From positions 1 through 17,237 of the forward strand of contig JAZDMK010000293.1 in the NCBI GenBank assembly GCA_043800975.1: a stretch of DNA of 17,237 nucleotides. The letters run 5' to 3'. The position numbers were made by a program, and so were the translations under genes. Source of the stretch: JAZDMK01 sp043800975 (GTDB lineage: Bacteria > Bacteroidota > Bacteroidia > Bacteroidales > JAHJDW01). A model generated the notes under the pieces. The model searched no databases. It was not told where the DNA came from and saw only the letters and a list, made by a program, of their open reading frames with translations. Below are positions 7,067 through 14,938 of the stretch, one piece after another; the stretch's first letter is position 1; each line of letters opens with the position of its first letter.

Positions 7067-7690
7067 ATGAACAGGTTCAAATACACTTTATTTTCAGTAT
7101 TGTTGCTTGTGCTTTCGCAGTCTCAGACTATGGCGCAGGACTATTTCCCGCTGAAGGAAAACAGCTTGTATTATTATACAGCCACCTATAATAATCTTGT
7201 TTTCCACGATACGATTCAGTTGAAAAAATATTCAGAAAACAATGCTACCTGTTTCTATTTCCATGTGGTTAGCGACTTTGGCACCGGCGTTGACCTTATC
7301 GAATCAGGTCTTTTTCTGGGAACATATTTCCGCTCCGGAGACAGCCTTTTCTTTATCAATGCTACAGATTTGGAAGAGCTGAAAGGCAAGGGTAAAGATC
7401 AGGGGCAGCTTGTTATGACATTCCCTTTGATTATTGGACAATCACATCAAGTGAAAGCCTATGATGGAGATTCTACTTTCATCAACATCACCGGCTTTGA
7501 AAATGTGAGTATTTCGGGTGGTACTTTTAAAAAATGTGCGATGGTTGAAAGAATCAGTTTTGTAAATGGATTTCGGTTTTCAACTGACTTATTCTGGCTC
7601 GCACCTGACGTAGGGATTGTGAAAATCGAGCGTTTATCCGGACGTAAAGAAGAATTAAGCGGATACAAATTCAGCGGAAAAAAGAAATAA
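7067..7690 (+). CDS. Small exported protein of unknown function
   Basis: This 207-residue protein has a signal peptide (about residues 1-24, ending T-M-A-Q). The mature part opens with DYFPLKENSLYYYTATYNN and later has GGTFKKCAMVERISF and FWLAPDVGIVKIER. An opening like 'FPLKEGxxxxY' with a late 'xAPxVGxVKxE' motif recalls the all-beta secreted TapB/DUF3108-like proteins of Bacteroidota, but I cannot confirm membership. No catalytic motif, lipobox or sorting domain is visible, so a soluble periplasmic protein is likely. Its TAA stop overlaps the ATG of the GH3 gene by one base (TAATG), which implies translational coupling and a shared transcript. That context suggests a role linked to glycan processing, but only as inference. 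Confidence 0.75.
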   Translation: MNRFKYTLFSVLLLVLSQSQTMAQDYFPLKENSLYYYTATYNNLVFHDTIQLKKYSENNATCFYFHVVSDFGTGVDLIESGLFLGTYFRSGDSLFFINATDLEELKGKGKDQGQLVMTFPLIIGQSHQVKAYDGDSTFINITGFENVSISGGTFKKCAMVERISFVNGFRFSTDLFWLAPDVGIVKIERLSGRKEELSGYKFSGKKK

Positions 7691-10350
7691 TGAAAAAAAT
7701 ATTATTTGTTCTCGGCATTCTTTCTCATACAGTTGTTTCTGCCCAGCAGCCTTTGTATAAAGATCCCAAACAGCCCGTTGACACACGCGTTGAAGACCTG
7801 CTGAAACGAATGACCCCGGAAGAAAAATTCTGGCAGCTTTTTATGATTCCCGGCGATTTGAGTAACGGAAAAGATAAATACAAAAACGGAATTTTTGGTT
7901 TTCAGGTTTCTGCTTCTGCAAAAGAGAATGGCGCTCAAGGGCAATTGCTGCAATACAATCCAGGCTCCTCTGCCAAAGAAGCAGCAGAAAAAATGAATGC
8001 GATTCAGAAATTTTTTGTGGAAGAATCACGCTTAGGTATTCCCGTTATATTTTTTGATGAAGCGCTGCATGGCCTGGTTCGTGAGGACGCCACTCTTTTT
8101 CCGCAATCGATTGCATTAGCCGCAACTTTCGATACTGCATTGATGCATGATGTGGCCGCTGCGATTGCACTGGAAGCAAAATCGCGCGGCATACGGCAAA
8201 TTCTTTCTCCCGTTTTAAATATTGCGCGGGATGTGCGCTGGGGAAGAACCGAAGAAACCTACGGCGAAGATCCGTATCTGGTTTCGCTCATGGCGCACGC
8301 ATACATTTCTGAACTTGAGAAAGTCGGTGTGATTGCAACACCCAAACACTTTGCTGTGAATTCGGGTGATGGCGGGCGCGACAGCTATCCCATTCATTAC
8401 AACGAGCGTTTGCTGGAAGAAATTTATTTCCCTGCATTTAAAATGGCCGTGCAGGACGGACATGCACGTTCCATCATGACTGCATACAATTCTCTGGATG
8501 GAAGCCCCTGCTCTGCCAATGACTGGCTATTGAATAAAAAATTAAAATCCGAATGGGGCTTTCAAGGTTTTGTGATTTCGGATGCAGGTGCCACAGGCGG
8601 CGCAAATGTGCTGCACATGACAGCGAAGGATTATGCAGAATCAACCGTCAATTCACTCAATGGCGGACTGGATGTGATCTTCCAGACTTCGTATGATCAT
8701 TATCCTCATTTCTGGAAAGCATTTTCGGAAAACAGAATCAGTAGCAAAGTAATTGATGATGCAGTGCGTCGAGTGCTTCGTGCCAAATTTGAATTGGGTC
8801 TTTTTGAGAATCCCTATGTTGATCCTGCGAAAACAGTAGCCGTCAACAATCAGATGCAACACCGAATGTATGCAAGAGCGGCTGCGATGAAATCCATTGT
8901 TTTGTTAAAGAATGAAAACAATACTCTTCCACTTAAAAAAACAATCACATCCATTGCTGTTATCGGAAAAGATGCGGATACTGTAAATCCCGGAGGATAT
9001 GGTGGCCCCGGCGTAAACAACATTTCTGTTTTGGAAGGTTTGAAAAAAACATGCAAAGATCAGATTAAACTTAATTATGCGCCGGGTTGCGGGCATCTAT
9101 CACCAGAATACAAAACCATACCTTCCGAATGTTTGTATCCTGCTGAAACACTTACCGGAAAACACGGGCTGAATGCTTCCTATTTCAATAACATTTCGTT
9201 TGAAGGTCAACCCACAGTAACACGTGTTGATCCGCAGATTGATTTTGCATGGACACTTTTCTCTCCCGATCCTGCATTAGCATACGACTGGTATTCTATA
9301 GAATGGACAGGCATTTTAAAAGCACCCCAAAGCGGAAATTTTAAAATCGGAATTGAAGGAAATGATGGTTATAAATTATACATTAATGACAAGCTCATTT
9401 CCGAACGGTGGACCAAAGAAACAAACCGCGTTGTATTAAAAGATTTTTTGTTTGAAAAAGACAAATCATACAAAATTAAAATTCAGTATTACGAAAGCAC
9501 CGGCAATGCTCGTCTGCGTCTGGTCTGGAATATCGGTGTAAACAACGACTGGAAACAAAAAATAAATGATGCGGTATCTGTTGCTAAGAAATCAGATGTT
9601 GCGATTGTTGTTGTTGGAATTGAAGAAGGAGAATTTCGCGACAGGGCTCTGTTAAATCTGCCCGGTCATCAGGAAGAAATGATTAAAGCGGTAGCCGCAA
9701 CCGGCAAACCAACGATCGTACTTTTAAATGGTGGAAGTGCCATCACCATGAACAACTGGATAGATGATGCCGATGCCATACTCAACATCTGGTATCCCGG
9801 AGAAGAAGGTGGAATGGCCGTTGCAGATATTCTATTTGGTGCTCAGAATCCGGCAGGACGTTTACCCATAACGTATCCGGTTCATGAAGGTCAGTTGCCG
9901 CTTGTGTATAATCATAAGCCCACGGGCCGTGGAGATGATTATAATAATTTAACCGGTCAGCCACTGTTTCCTTTTGGTTTTGGATTAAGCTATACAAGCT
10001 TTTCATACAGTGATCTAAAAATTGACAACCCATCATTGAAGGCCGGAGATACATGCTACCTGCATTTCAAATTAAAAAACACAGGTGCTGCAGATGGAGA
10101 CGAAGTAGTGCAGCTATATATCCGCGATGAATTTTCTTCTGTTGCACGTCCATTAATGGAACTGAAATCTTTTCAGCGTGTGTTTTTAAAAATGGGTGAA
10201 GAAAAAACCATTTCAATGAAACTCACTCCTGCCACGTTTTCGATGCTGGATAAGGATTTGAAGATAGTGATTGAACCCGGCGATTTCAGAGTTATGATTG
10301 GCGCTTCTTCAAAAGATATAAGGCTTAGAGGTATCATAAAAGCAAAATGA
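7690..10350 (+). CDS. Glycoside hydrolase family 3 (beta-glucosidase/beta-xylosidase type) with PA14 insert
   Basis: This 886-residue exported enzyme has a signal peptide at residues 1-19. The GH3 N-terminal barrel (about 30-375) carries SPVLNIARDVRWGRTEETYGEDP, the Lys219-His220 pair of TPKHF and the nucleophile motif VISDAG with Asp298. The second, alpha/beta domain (about 400-760) is interrupted by a PA14 domain (about 493-616, GLNASYF...NDGYKLYINDKLI...ARLRLVWN). It resumes with VVVGIEEGEFRDRALLNLPG, the usual location of the acid/base glutamate (within Glu645-Glu648). A fibronectin-III-like domain ends the protein (about 780-882). PA14 at this point is known in other GH3 enzymes, where it shapes the sugar-binding pocket. 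The family retains the anomeric configuration and removes terminal beta-linked glucose, xylose or similar sugars; the exact sugar cannot be read here. There is no T9SS tail or lipobox, so it is probably periplasmic. It overlaps the upstream gene by one base. Confidence 0.92.
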   Translation: MKKILFVLGILSHTVVSAQQPLYKDPKQPVDTRVEDLLKRMTPEEKFWQLFMIPGDLSNGKDKYKNGIFGFQVSASAKENGAQGQLLQYNPGSSAKEAAEKMNAIQKFFVEESRLGIPVIFFDEALHGLVREDATLFPQSIALAATFDTALMHDVAAAIALEAKSRGIRQILSPVLNIARDVRWGRTEETYGEDPYLVSLMAHAYISELEKVGVIATPKHFAVNSGDGGRDSYPIHYNERLLEEIYFPAFKMAVQDGHARSIMTAYNSLDGSPCSANDWLLNKKLKSEWGFQGFVISDAGATGGANVLHMTAKDYAESTVNSLNGGLDVIFQTSYDHYPHFWKAFSENRISSKVIDDAVRRVLRAKFELGLFENPYVDPAKTVAVNNQMQHRMYARAAAMKSIVLLKNENNTLPLKKTITSIAVIGKDADTVNPGGYGGPGVNNISVLEGLKKTCKDQIKLNYAPGCGHLSPEYKTIPSECLYPAETLTGKHGLNASYFNNISFEGQPTVTRVDPQIDFAWTLFSPDPALAYDWYSIEWTGILKAPQSGNFKIGIEGNDGYKLYINDKLISERWTKETNRVVLKDFLFEKDKSYKIKIQYYESTGNARLRLVWNIGVNNDWKQKINDAVSVAKKSDVAIVVVGIEEGEFRDRALLNLPGHQEEMIKAVAATGKPTIVLLNGGSAITMNNWIDDADAILNIWYPGEEGGMAVADILFGAQNPAGRLPITYPVHEGQLPLVYNHKPTGRGDDYNNLTGQPLFPFGFGLSYTSFSYSDLKIDNPSLKAGDTCYLHFKLKNTGAADGDEVVQLYIRDEFSSVARPLMELKSFQRVFLKMGEEKTISMKLTPATFSMLDKDLKIVIEPGDFRVMIGASSKDIRLRGIIKAK

Positions 10351-10508
10351 TTTTAATTTCTCTTACTTAGAAAAGATTAGGGAAGATCCGTAGTCGTTTT
10401 ATTGTAAAAAATTGTAACTTTAAAGAATTTCCAAGCAACCTTTTGGCTGAAAAACCTGTTTTATTATTTTATGCCCCACTTTATAATACCTACCTTAAAA
10501 CATTCTGT

Positions 10509-12887
10509 ATGAAAACAATTTTACGCACTTACATCAGTTTGCAGCTAATCGTTGCTCTGTTCTTGGTTTTAGTTCTGCCCATGGTAGGCCATTCTCAATC
10601 TCAAAAAATTTCCGGCTCGGGAGTTCCAAATTCAAAAAGTGTCAAGAGGGAATTCTTAAAATCTCAAAACAAAAAAGACCCAATCATTGGTTTACAAAAA
10701 AGAATTGCGCAAAATCGTAATGCATCGAAAGTCAAGCCAAGTATAGCAGATTCTACCAATCCCACAAATGGCCTTTCAGGCTATTTTAATTGCATGTCAA
10801 ATTATAATATCGATTCTACATATTTGCACCCAAACACCAGTCTATTGTTTTATGCCGAAATTTGGGCTAACTATGTCATCGATTCTTCAAATGTTACTGT
10901 TACGATTGATTATGGTGACGGCACTTCATTTTCCGCGCAACCCTACAATTTTCAGGATACAGTATCAGGTGTTGTTTCAGACTTTTTTAAATTGTTTTTC
11001 CATTCCTATTCTTCAGCAGGAGTATATGTTCCTAAATTGAAAATTAAAACCACAACCGGTGACAGCTTAGTTCTATATCTGTTTAATAATGACACCGCAA
11101 TAACAATTACAAACGGATCAACACCACCTTCGTATATCAACGACTTTTTGATGTATTCAGATCAATACTGTGATTCAATGAATCTGGTATATAACGGCTC
11201 GTATGTTCTTGCGGGTTTTCATTCATATAATTTACAATCTGAATTCGATTCTTTCGTGTTTACAATAAATTATGGTGACGGTCTTGATTCTACTTTTCAG
11301 TTAAACGTTATAGAACTATTTATAAGCAATGGATACTGGTTTAATTCGAATTGGTATTTACCATTTAACATTAAACATAACTATAATAATTCAGGAACAT
11401 ACAACACACAATTTATCATATCATTTCCAGAAGGTATAACAGACACGGCTTGGAGCGAAGCTCACGTGGCCAGTCAATGCAATATGTTCAACGGATACGT
11501 TTATATAGACAATAATAGCAATTGTGTAAAAGATCTAGGAGAAGAAGGGCTTAGCAATATTTATTTAAACACTTCGTATTATCAGGACTCCATTTATTTT
11601 AATGATTGTTTTACCTATGAAAGTTATGCCCTTACTGATTCATCAGGCAATTATGCTTTTTACATTCCTGACAACTGTCATTTGACAGACTCGATTTTTC
11701 TGGATACATACTGGAATTTTTATGGACTGACTCAACTTCCTGTTCTTTGTCCTTATACAGGATACTATCAGATTAATACAGTATCACCAGCTTCCGGACT
11801 TGATTTTGCTTTGGGCTGTGACACTGCCGGGTATGACTTGAACGGAAATATGTATGGTTGGCGTTTCAGACCCGGTTTCGAGGGGTATATTTATCCTTCC
11901 TTCATCAACCGTGGATGTGAGCCTGTAAACGGAACCGTTACACTGTTTATCGATAATCCAGGATATTTAACTATCGACAGTGTAAGCCCTGCACCGATCT
12001 CTATTAATTCAACAACTATTACATGGGAATTCAACAATTATTCGATCAACGATTGGTATCAGAATATGCTTGTGGTAGTCTCTCTTGGAGTAAATGCAAG
12101 TATTGGAGACTCTATAACTGCAATAATGACTTTAAACCCCCTGATTGGAGATTTAAACCCATCAAACAATATAGTACGAAATGATTATGTGGTTAGCAAT
12201 AGTTGGGATCCTAATGAAAAACTATCTTTTCCGCAAAGCAGTCGTCCAGATGGTCCTGTAAGTCCAGATCAAGAACTAAACTACGTTGTACACTTCCAGA
12301 ATACTGGGACAGATACTGCATATAATATTTTTGTCATAGACACTCTTGATCAATATCTTGATCTCTTATCATTGAGAGTACTTTCGTCTAGCCACTACAT
12401 GTCCTATACTTTAACTGACCGTGTTCTCTCATTTAATTTCCCATCTATTATGCTTCCGGATAGTTCAAAAAATGAAGCTGGCAGCCAGGGTTCTGTTTCA
12501 TATTCTATTTCTCCCATCTCTTCGCTTCCCGAAGGAACTATTATGCGTAATACCGGTTATATTTACTTTGACTATAATCCTGCTGTCGTAACTAATACAA
12601 CAATAAATACAATCTGCAATTCTGTTTCTGTAAATGATATTCCAGAACCTAACGACTTCATTGTTTTTCCAAACCCGGCATCTGATCTATTCAATATTAA
12701 ATTAAAAAATGGTCGGTTTCTTAATTCAAAATTTCAGATTCAGAATATTACTGGACAGATTTTATACTCTGGTGTGATTGACAACATTAATAATTCATTT
12801 GATGTATCCTTCTTTTCAAATGGTGTTTATCTAGTAAAGATTTTCACAGAAAAAAATATTTACATTAAAAAACTAATTAAAAGTTAG
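10509..12887 (+). CDS. Large T9SS-secreted multidomain surface protein (adhesin-like)
   Basis: I start this 792-residue protein at the ATG at 10509; an upstream in-frame TTG adds 22 residues before the signal peptide (MKTILRTYISLQ...GHSQ). After a basic linker come two PKD-like beta domains (about 120-200 with IDYGDGTSF and YSSAGVYVPKLKI; about 245-310 with INYGDGLDS and YNNSGTYNTQF). An SdrD B-like domain at about 328-390 has the calcium-type motif YIDNNSNCVKDLGEEGL and ends in DSSGNYAFYIPD. A DUF11/DUF7619-like domain (about 567-700) has WDPNEK, FQNTGTDTAYNIFVIDTLD, LPDSSKNE and GYIYFDYNP. The T9SS type A tail (VFPNPASDLF...NGVYLVKIF...KKLIKS) closes the protein. All domains are structural or binding, so an adhesive or stalk role is likely. 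The coding sequence looks more A/T-rich than its neighbours. The 158 bases upstream hold a possible -7 element (TAACTTTA, 10415-10422) without a well-spaced -33, and nothing else I can name. Confidence 0.87.
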   Translation: MKTILRTYISLQLIVALFLVLVLPMVGHSQSQKISGSGVPNSKSVKREFLKSQNKKDPIIGLQKRIAQNRNASKVKPSIADSTNPTNGLSGYFNCMSNYNIDSTYLHPNTSLLFYAEIWANYVIDSSNVTVTIDYGDGTSFSAQPYNFQDTVSGVVSDFFKLFFHSYSSAGVYVPKLKIKTTTGDSLVLYLFNNDTAITITNGSTPPSYINDFLMYSDQYCDSMNLVYNGSYVLAGFHSYNLQSEFDSFVFTINYGDGLDSTFQLNVIELFISNGYWFNSNWYLPFNIKHNYNNSGTYNTQFIISFPEGITDTAWSEAHVASQCNMFNGYVYIDNNSNCVKDLGEEGLSNIYLNTSYYQDSIYFNDCFTYESYALTDSSGNYAFYIPDNCHLTDSIFLDTYWNFYGLTQLPVLCPYTGYYQINTVSPASGLDFALGCDTAGYDLNGNMYGWRFRPGFEGYIYPSFINRGCEPVNGTVTLFIDNPGYLTIDSVSPAPISINSTTITWEFNNYSINDWYQNMLVVVSLGVNASIGDSITAIMTLNPLIGDLNPSNNIVRNDYVVSNSWDPNEKLSFPQSSRPDGPVSPDQELNYVVHFQNTGTDTAYNIFVIDTLDQYLDLLSLRVLSSSHYMSYTLTDRVLSFNFPSIMLPDSSKNEAGSQGSVSYSISPISSLPEGTIMRNTGYIYFDYNPAVVTNTTINTICNSVSVNDIPEPNDFIVFPNPASDLFNIKLKNGRFLNSKFQIQNITGQILYSGVIDNINNSFDVSFFSNGVYLVKIFTEKNIYIKKLIKS

Positions 12888-12965
12888 CACAAAAAAATGG
12901 CACAAAAATTGAAAATCAGATGAGCCGTTTTTTAAACTGCTTCAAAACCACATTCTAAAATTATA

Positions 12966-12973
12966 TACCTTTA
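12966..12973 (+). promoter_or_regulatory. Candidate -7 element for the small regulatory-domain protein
   Basis: TACCTTTA matches seven of eight positions of TAnnTTTG and lies 22 bases before the ATG at 12996, giving a leader of about 15 bases. No good TTTG is found about 20 bases upstream, so support is partial. Confidence 0.35.
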
Positions 12974-12995
12974 CAACAATAAAAAAATTAAAACC

Positions 12996-13343
12996 ATGAA
13001 AAAACTTATCGCAATTTTCGCATTTCTATTTCTGACTGTTTCTATGGCTGGCGCACAAAGTTCAGTGAGTGGTAAAGTTACCAGCGCAGCTGATGGTTCG
13101 AATATCGCAGGTGCTACAATCACAGCGGTTGGGCATGCCAATCTTAAGGTCACTTCTAATAGTACGGGCAATTTTGCTATTGATATTCCTGCAGGTGTCA
13201 CCAGCCTTATTTGCACATTTAACGGAATGAAATCGCAAACCAAAACAATTAGCTCTTCGACAATGAATTTTGTATTGGAGAAAAAAACGGTTATCAATAA
13301 CAACACTCCGACTAAAGGTTCAACAACCACTCCCTCGAATTAA
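12996..13343 (+). CDS. Stand-alone carboxypeptidase-regulatory-like domain protein
   Basis: This 115-residue protein consists of a signal peptide (MKKLIAIFAFLFLTVSMAGAQ) and one carboxypeptidase D regulatory-like beta-sandwich (about 22-95). The domain pattern is SSVSGKVTSAADGSNIAGAT, then STGNFAIDIPAGVTSLICTF and NGMKSQTKTI. A low-complexity Asn/Thr/Ser tail follows (NNNTPTKGSTTTPSN). In Bacteroidota this domain normally forms the N-terminal extension of SusC/TonB-dependent receptors or is part of larger surface proteins. Here no receptor follows and the gene is closed by a strong terminator, so it looks complete rather than truncated. It has no lipobox or sorting domain, so a periplasmic or secreted protein is likely. 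Its partner is unknown. It lies 108 bases after the large adhesin-like gene. Confidence 0.8.
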   Translation: MKKLIAIFAFLFLTVSMAGAQSSVSGKVTSAADGSNIAGATITAVGHANLKVTSNSTGNFAIDIPAGVTSLICTFNGMKSQTKTISSSTMNFVLEKKTVINNNTPTKGSTTTPSN

Positions 13344-13364
13344 TACAACAAGACAATATTTTTT

Positions 13365-13389
13365 AAGCCGGTTTATACCGGCTTTTTTT
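13365..13389 (+). terminator. Strong intrinsic terminator between convergent genes
   Basis: A perfect 8-bp stem (AAGCCGGT 13365-13372, ACCGGCTT 13377-13384) with a TTAT loop runs into T's through 13389. It ends the plus-strand transcript just before the convergent fucosidase stop at 13402. On the minus strand the stem is followed by A's, so it is best placed to act on the plus strand. Confidence 0.88.
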
Positions 13390-13401
13390 ATGTCCATTAA
13401 T

Positions 13402-14835
13402 TTATGAAATTACAAACACCCATGCATGCTTACATGGGGGCTGAGATTGCAAAGCTTCAGGAATAAGAATTTTTATACTATTTCCTTCCTGTTTCCATTT
13501 AATTTTTTGATTGCTTCCGAGCAAAGAAACTTTACTTTTTACTTTCACTGATTTTAAAATAATTTCAGCAGGGATCTTCTGCTCCTCTTTAGTGGCAAGA
13601 TAAATCGCATACAACTCTTTTTTCTTTCCTTGCGTGAAAACAATATTTTTTACACTGCTGTTTACCACCGGAGTCGTTTCGTAAATTGCTGAATTATTTA
13701 TTTTCATCCATTCACCGATTTCTTTCATCCGAACATAAGCATCCGGAACAAGCTGACCATCTGGGCCAGGTGCAACATTCAGCAAAAAGTTTCCTCCGCG
13801 CGATACAATAGTACACAGCAAGTGGATCAATTCATTTGTTGATTTATAGGCATCCTTCTCAACATAACTCCACGAAGTAGCCATGGTCATGCATGTTTCC
13901 CAAGGATAAGGAAGAATGCTGTCGGGCAAAGATTGTTCGGGTGTTAGATAATTTTGAAATAATCCTTCAACGGCTCTATCTACTACAATCAAGCCGGGCT
14001 GTAGCTTGCGCGCATTGGTTACGATCTTTTTCATATCGATGTCCTGATCAACGGGATGTGTTCCCCAGCGCGGTGAAGTAGCAGTCATAGGCTGCACCCA
14101 GCCACCGTCGAGCCATAGAATATCCACTTTACCATAGTTGCTCATCAACTCCTGAATCTGATTATTGGTAAAAGTTTTATAACGCTCCCATTTTTCAGGA
14201 TAGCGTTTCAGATCGTAATTCGGATTTCTGTCAACCGGTGGAAAGTAGGGATCCCAGTAGTCTGAGCAATGCCAGTCCGGTTTAGAAAAATAGGCTCCTA
14301 CACCTAATCCTTCTTTCCGGAAAGCATCAAATATTTCTTTTGTTACATTGGCTTTGGGACTTGCCGAGTATGGGCAATCGGGTGATGTGATTTTATAATT
14401 TGTTTCTTTTGTATCAAACATACAAAATCCATCATGGTGTTTTGTTGTAAATACTACATAACGCATTCCAGCGTCTTTTGCGGCTTTGGCCCACAGCTCA
14501 GGATCAAATTTAGTTGGATTAAAAGTCTTCTGCAAACCTTCATACCCTTCCCTGTATTTAAAATAATCATTTGAATAAGGACCACGTCTTTTGCACCAGT
14601 CTTCATCTTCAGGGCACAAACTCCAGCTTTCTACAATACCCCATTGGCTGTATGTTCCCCAATGCATCAGTAGACCGAATTTTATATCACTCCACCAGGC
14701 CAACTTTTGCTTAACAAGAGAATCATCCGGTGGAAAATATTTCTGTGTATGCTGAGCATAAATCTTCTGATTTGCTGTGAGTGAAATCACAAAAAAAAGA
14801 ATAACCCAAATTCTCGTTAAACGGTTTTCTATCAT
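13402..14835 (-). CDS. Glycoside hydrolase family 29 alpha-L-fucosidase
   Basis: I use the ATG at 14835 (477 residues); a TTG three codons upstream also opens the frame but is less likely. After a signal peptide (about 1-27, ending IYAQ), the GH29 barrel shows KFGLLMHWGTYSQWG with the active-site His, then FNPTKFDPELWAKAAKDAGM and VFTTKHHDGFCMFDT with the paired His. LWLDGGW follows, with the catalytic nucleophile Asp243, and then SRGGNFLLNVAPGPDG near the end of the barrel. A small C-terminal beta domain covers about 390-477. Length and motif order are normal for the family. GH29 enzymes release terminal alpha-L-fucose with retention of configuration; linkage preference cannot be decided here, and the acid/base residue is not evident by eye. 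No lipobox or T9SS tail is visible, so it is probably periplasmic. It shares a 103-base divergent promoter region with the TonB-domain gene and is convergent with the plus-strand genes. Confidence 0.93.
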   Translation of the reverse strand: MIENRLTRIWVILFFVISLTANQKIYAQHTQKYFPPDDSLVKQKLAWWSDIKFGLLMHWGTYSQWGIVESWSLCPEDEDWCKRRGPYSNDYFKYREGYEGLQKTFNPTKFDPELWAKAAKDAGMRYVVFTTKHHDGFCMFDTKETNYKITSPDCPYSASPKANVTKEIFDAFRKEGLGVGAYFSKPDWHCSDYWDPYFPPVDRNPNYDLKRYPEKWERYKTFTNNQIQELMSNYGKVDILWLDGGWVQPMTATSPRWGTHPVDQDIDMKKIVTNARKLQPGLIVVDRAVEGLFQNYLTPEQSLPDSILPYPWETCMTMATSWSYVEKDAYKSTNELIHLLCTIVSRGGNFLLNVAPGPDGQLVPDAYVRMKEIGEWMKINNSAIYETTPVVNSSVKNIVFTQGKKKELYAIYLATKEEQKIPAEIILKSVKVKSKVSLLGSNQKIKWKQEGNSIKILIPEALQSQPPCKHAWVFVIS

Positions 14836-14859
14836 GATGTTCAAGTATTTTACAGACTA

Positions 14860-14890
14860 CAAACCTGATAATCTTTTTGAACAATTCAAA
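14860..14890 (-). promoter_or_regulatory. Candidate promoter of the fucosidase gene
   Basis: On the minus strand TTTG (14890-14887) is followed after 19 bases by CAGGTTTG (14867-14860), seven of eight to TAnnTTTG. Initiation would fall near 14853, about 18 bases before the ATG. It interlocks with the plus-strand promoter at 14876-14907. Confidence 0.45.
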
Positions 14891-14907
14891 ATTTTTTACT
14901 ACTTTTA
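14876..14907 (+). promoter_or_regulatory. Candidate promoter of the TPR/TonB-domain gene
   Basis: TTTG at 14876-14879 is followed after 20 bases by TACTTTTA at 14900-14907, seven of eight to TAnnTTTG. Initiation near 14914 gives a leader of about 25 bases before the ATG at 14939. Its -33 element lies between the two elements of the fucosidase promoter. Confidence 0.5.
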
Positions 14908-14938
14908 AATTTTGAATACAAACATTTTTCAAAACCCC

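Noticed and set aside
10443..10508. Extended start (TTG) for the adhesin-like gene
   Set aside because: The ATG at 10509 begins the signal peptide directly; the upstream residues have no export character.
12888..12965. Terminator after the adhesin-like gene
   Set aside because: There is a T-run and a short direct repeat (GCACAAAAA) but no convincing stem.
7690..14835. Canonical SusC/SusD polysaccharide utilisation locus
   Set aside because: No TonB-dependent receptor, SusD-like protein, sulfatase or sensor/regulator gene is present; only two glycosidases are seen, on opposite strands.
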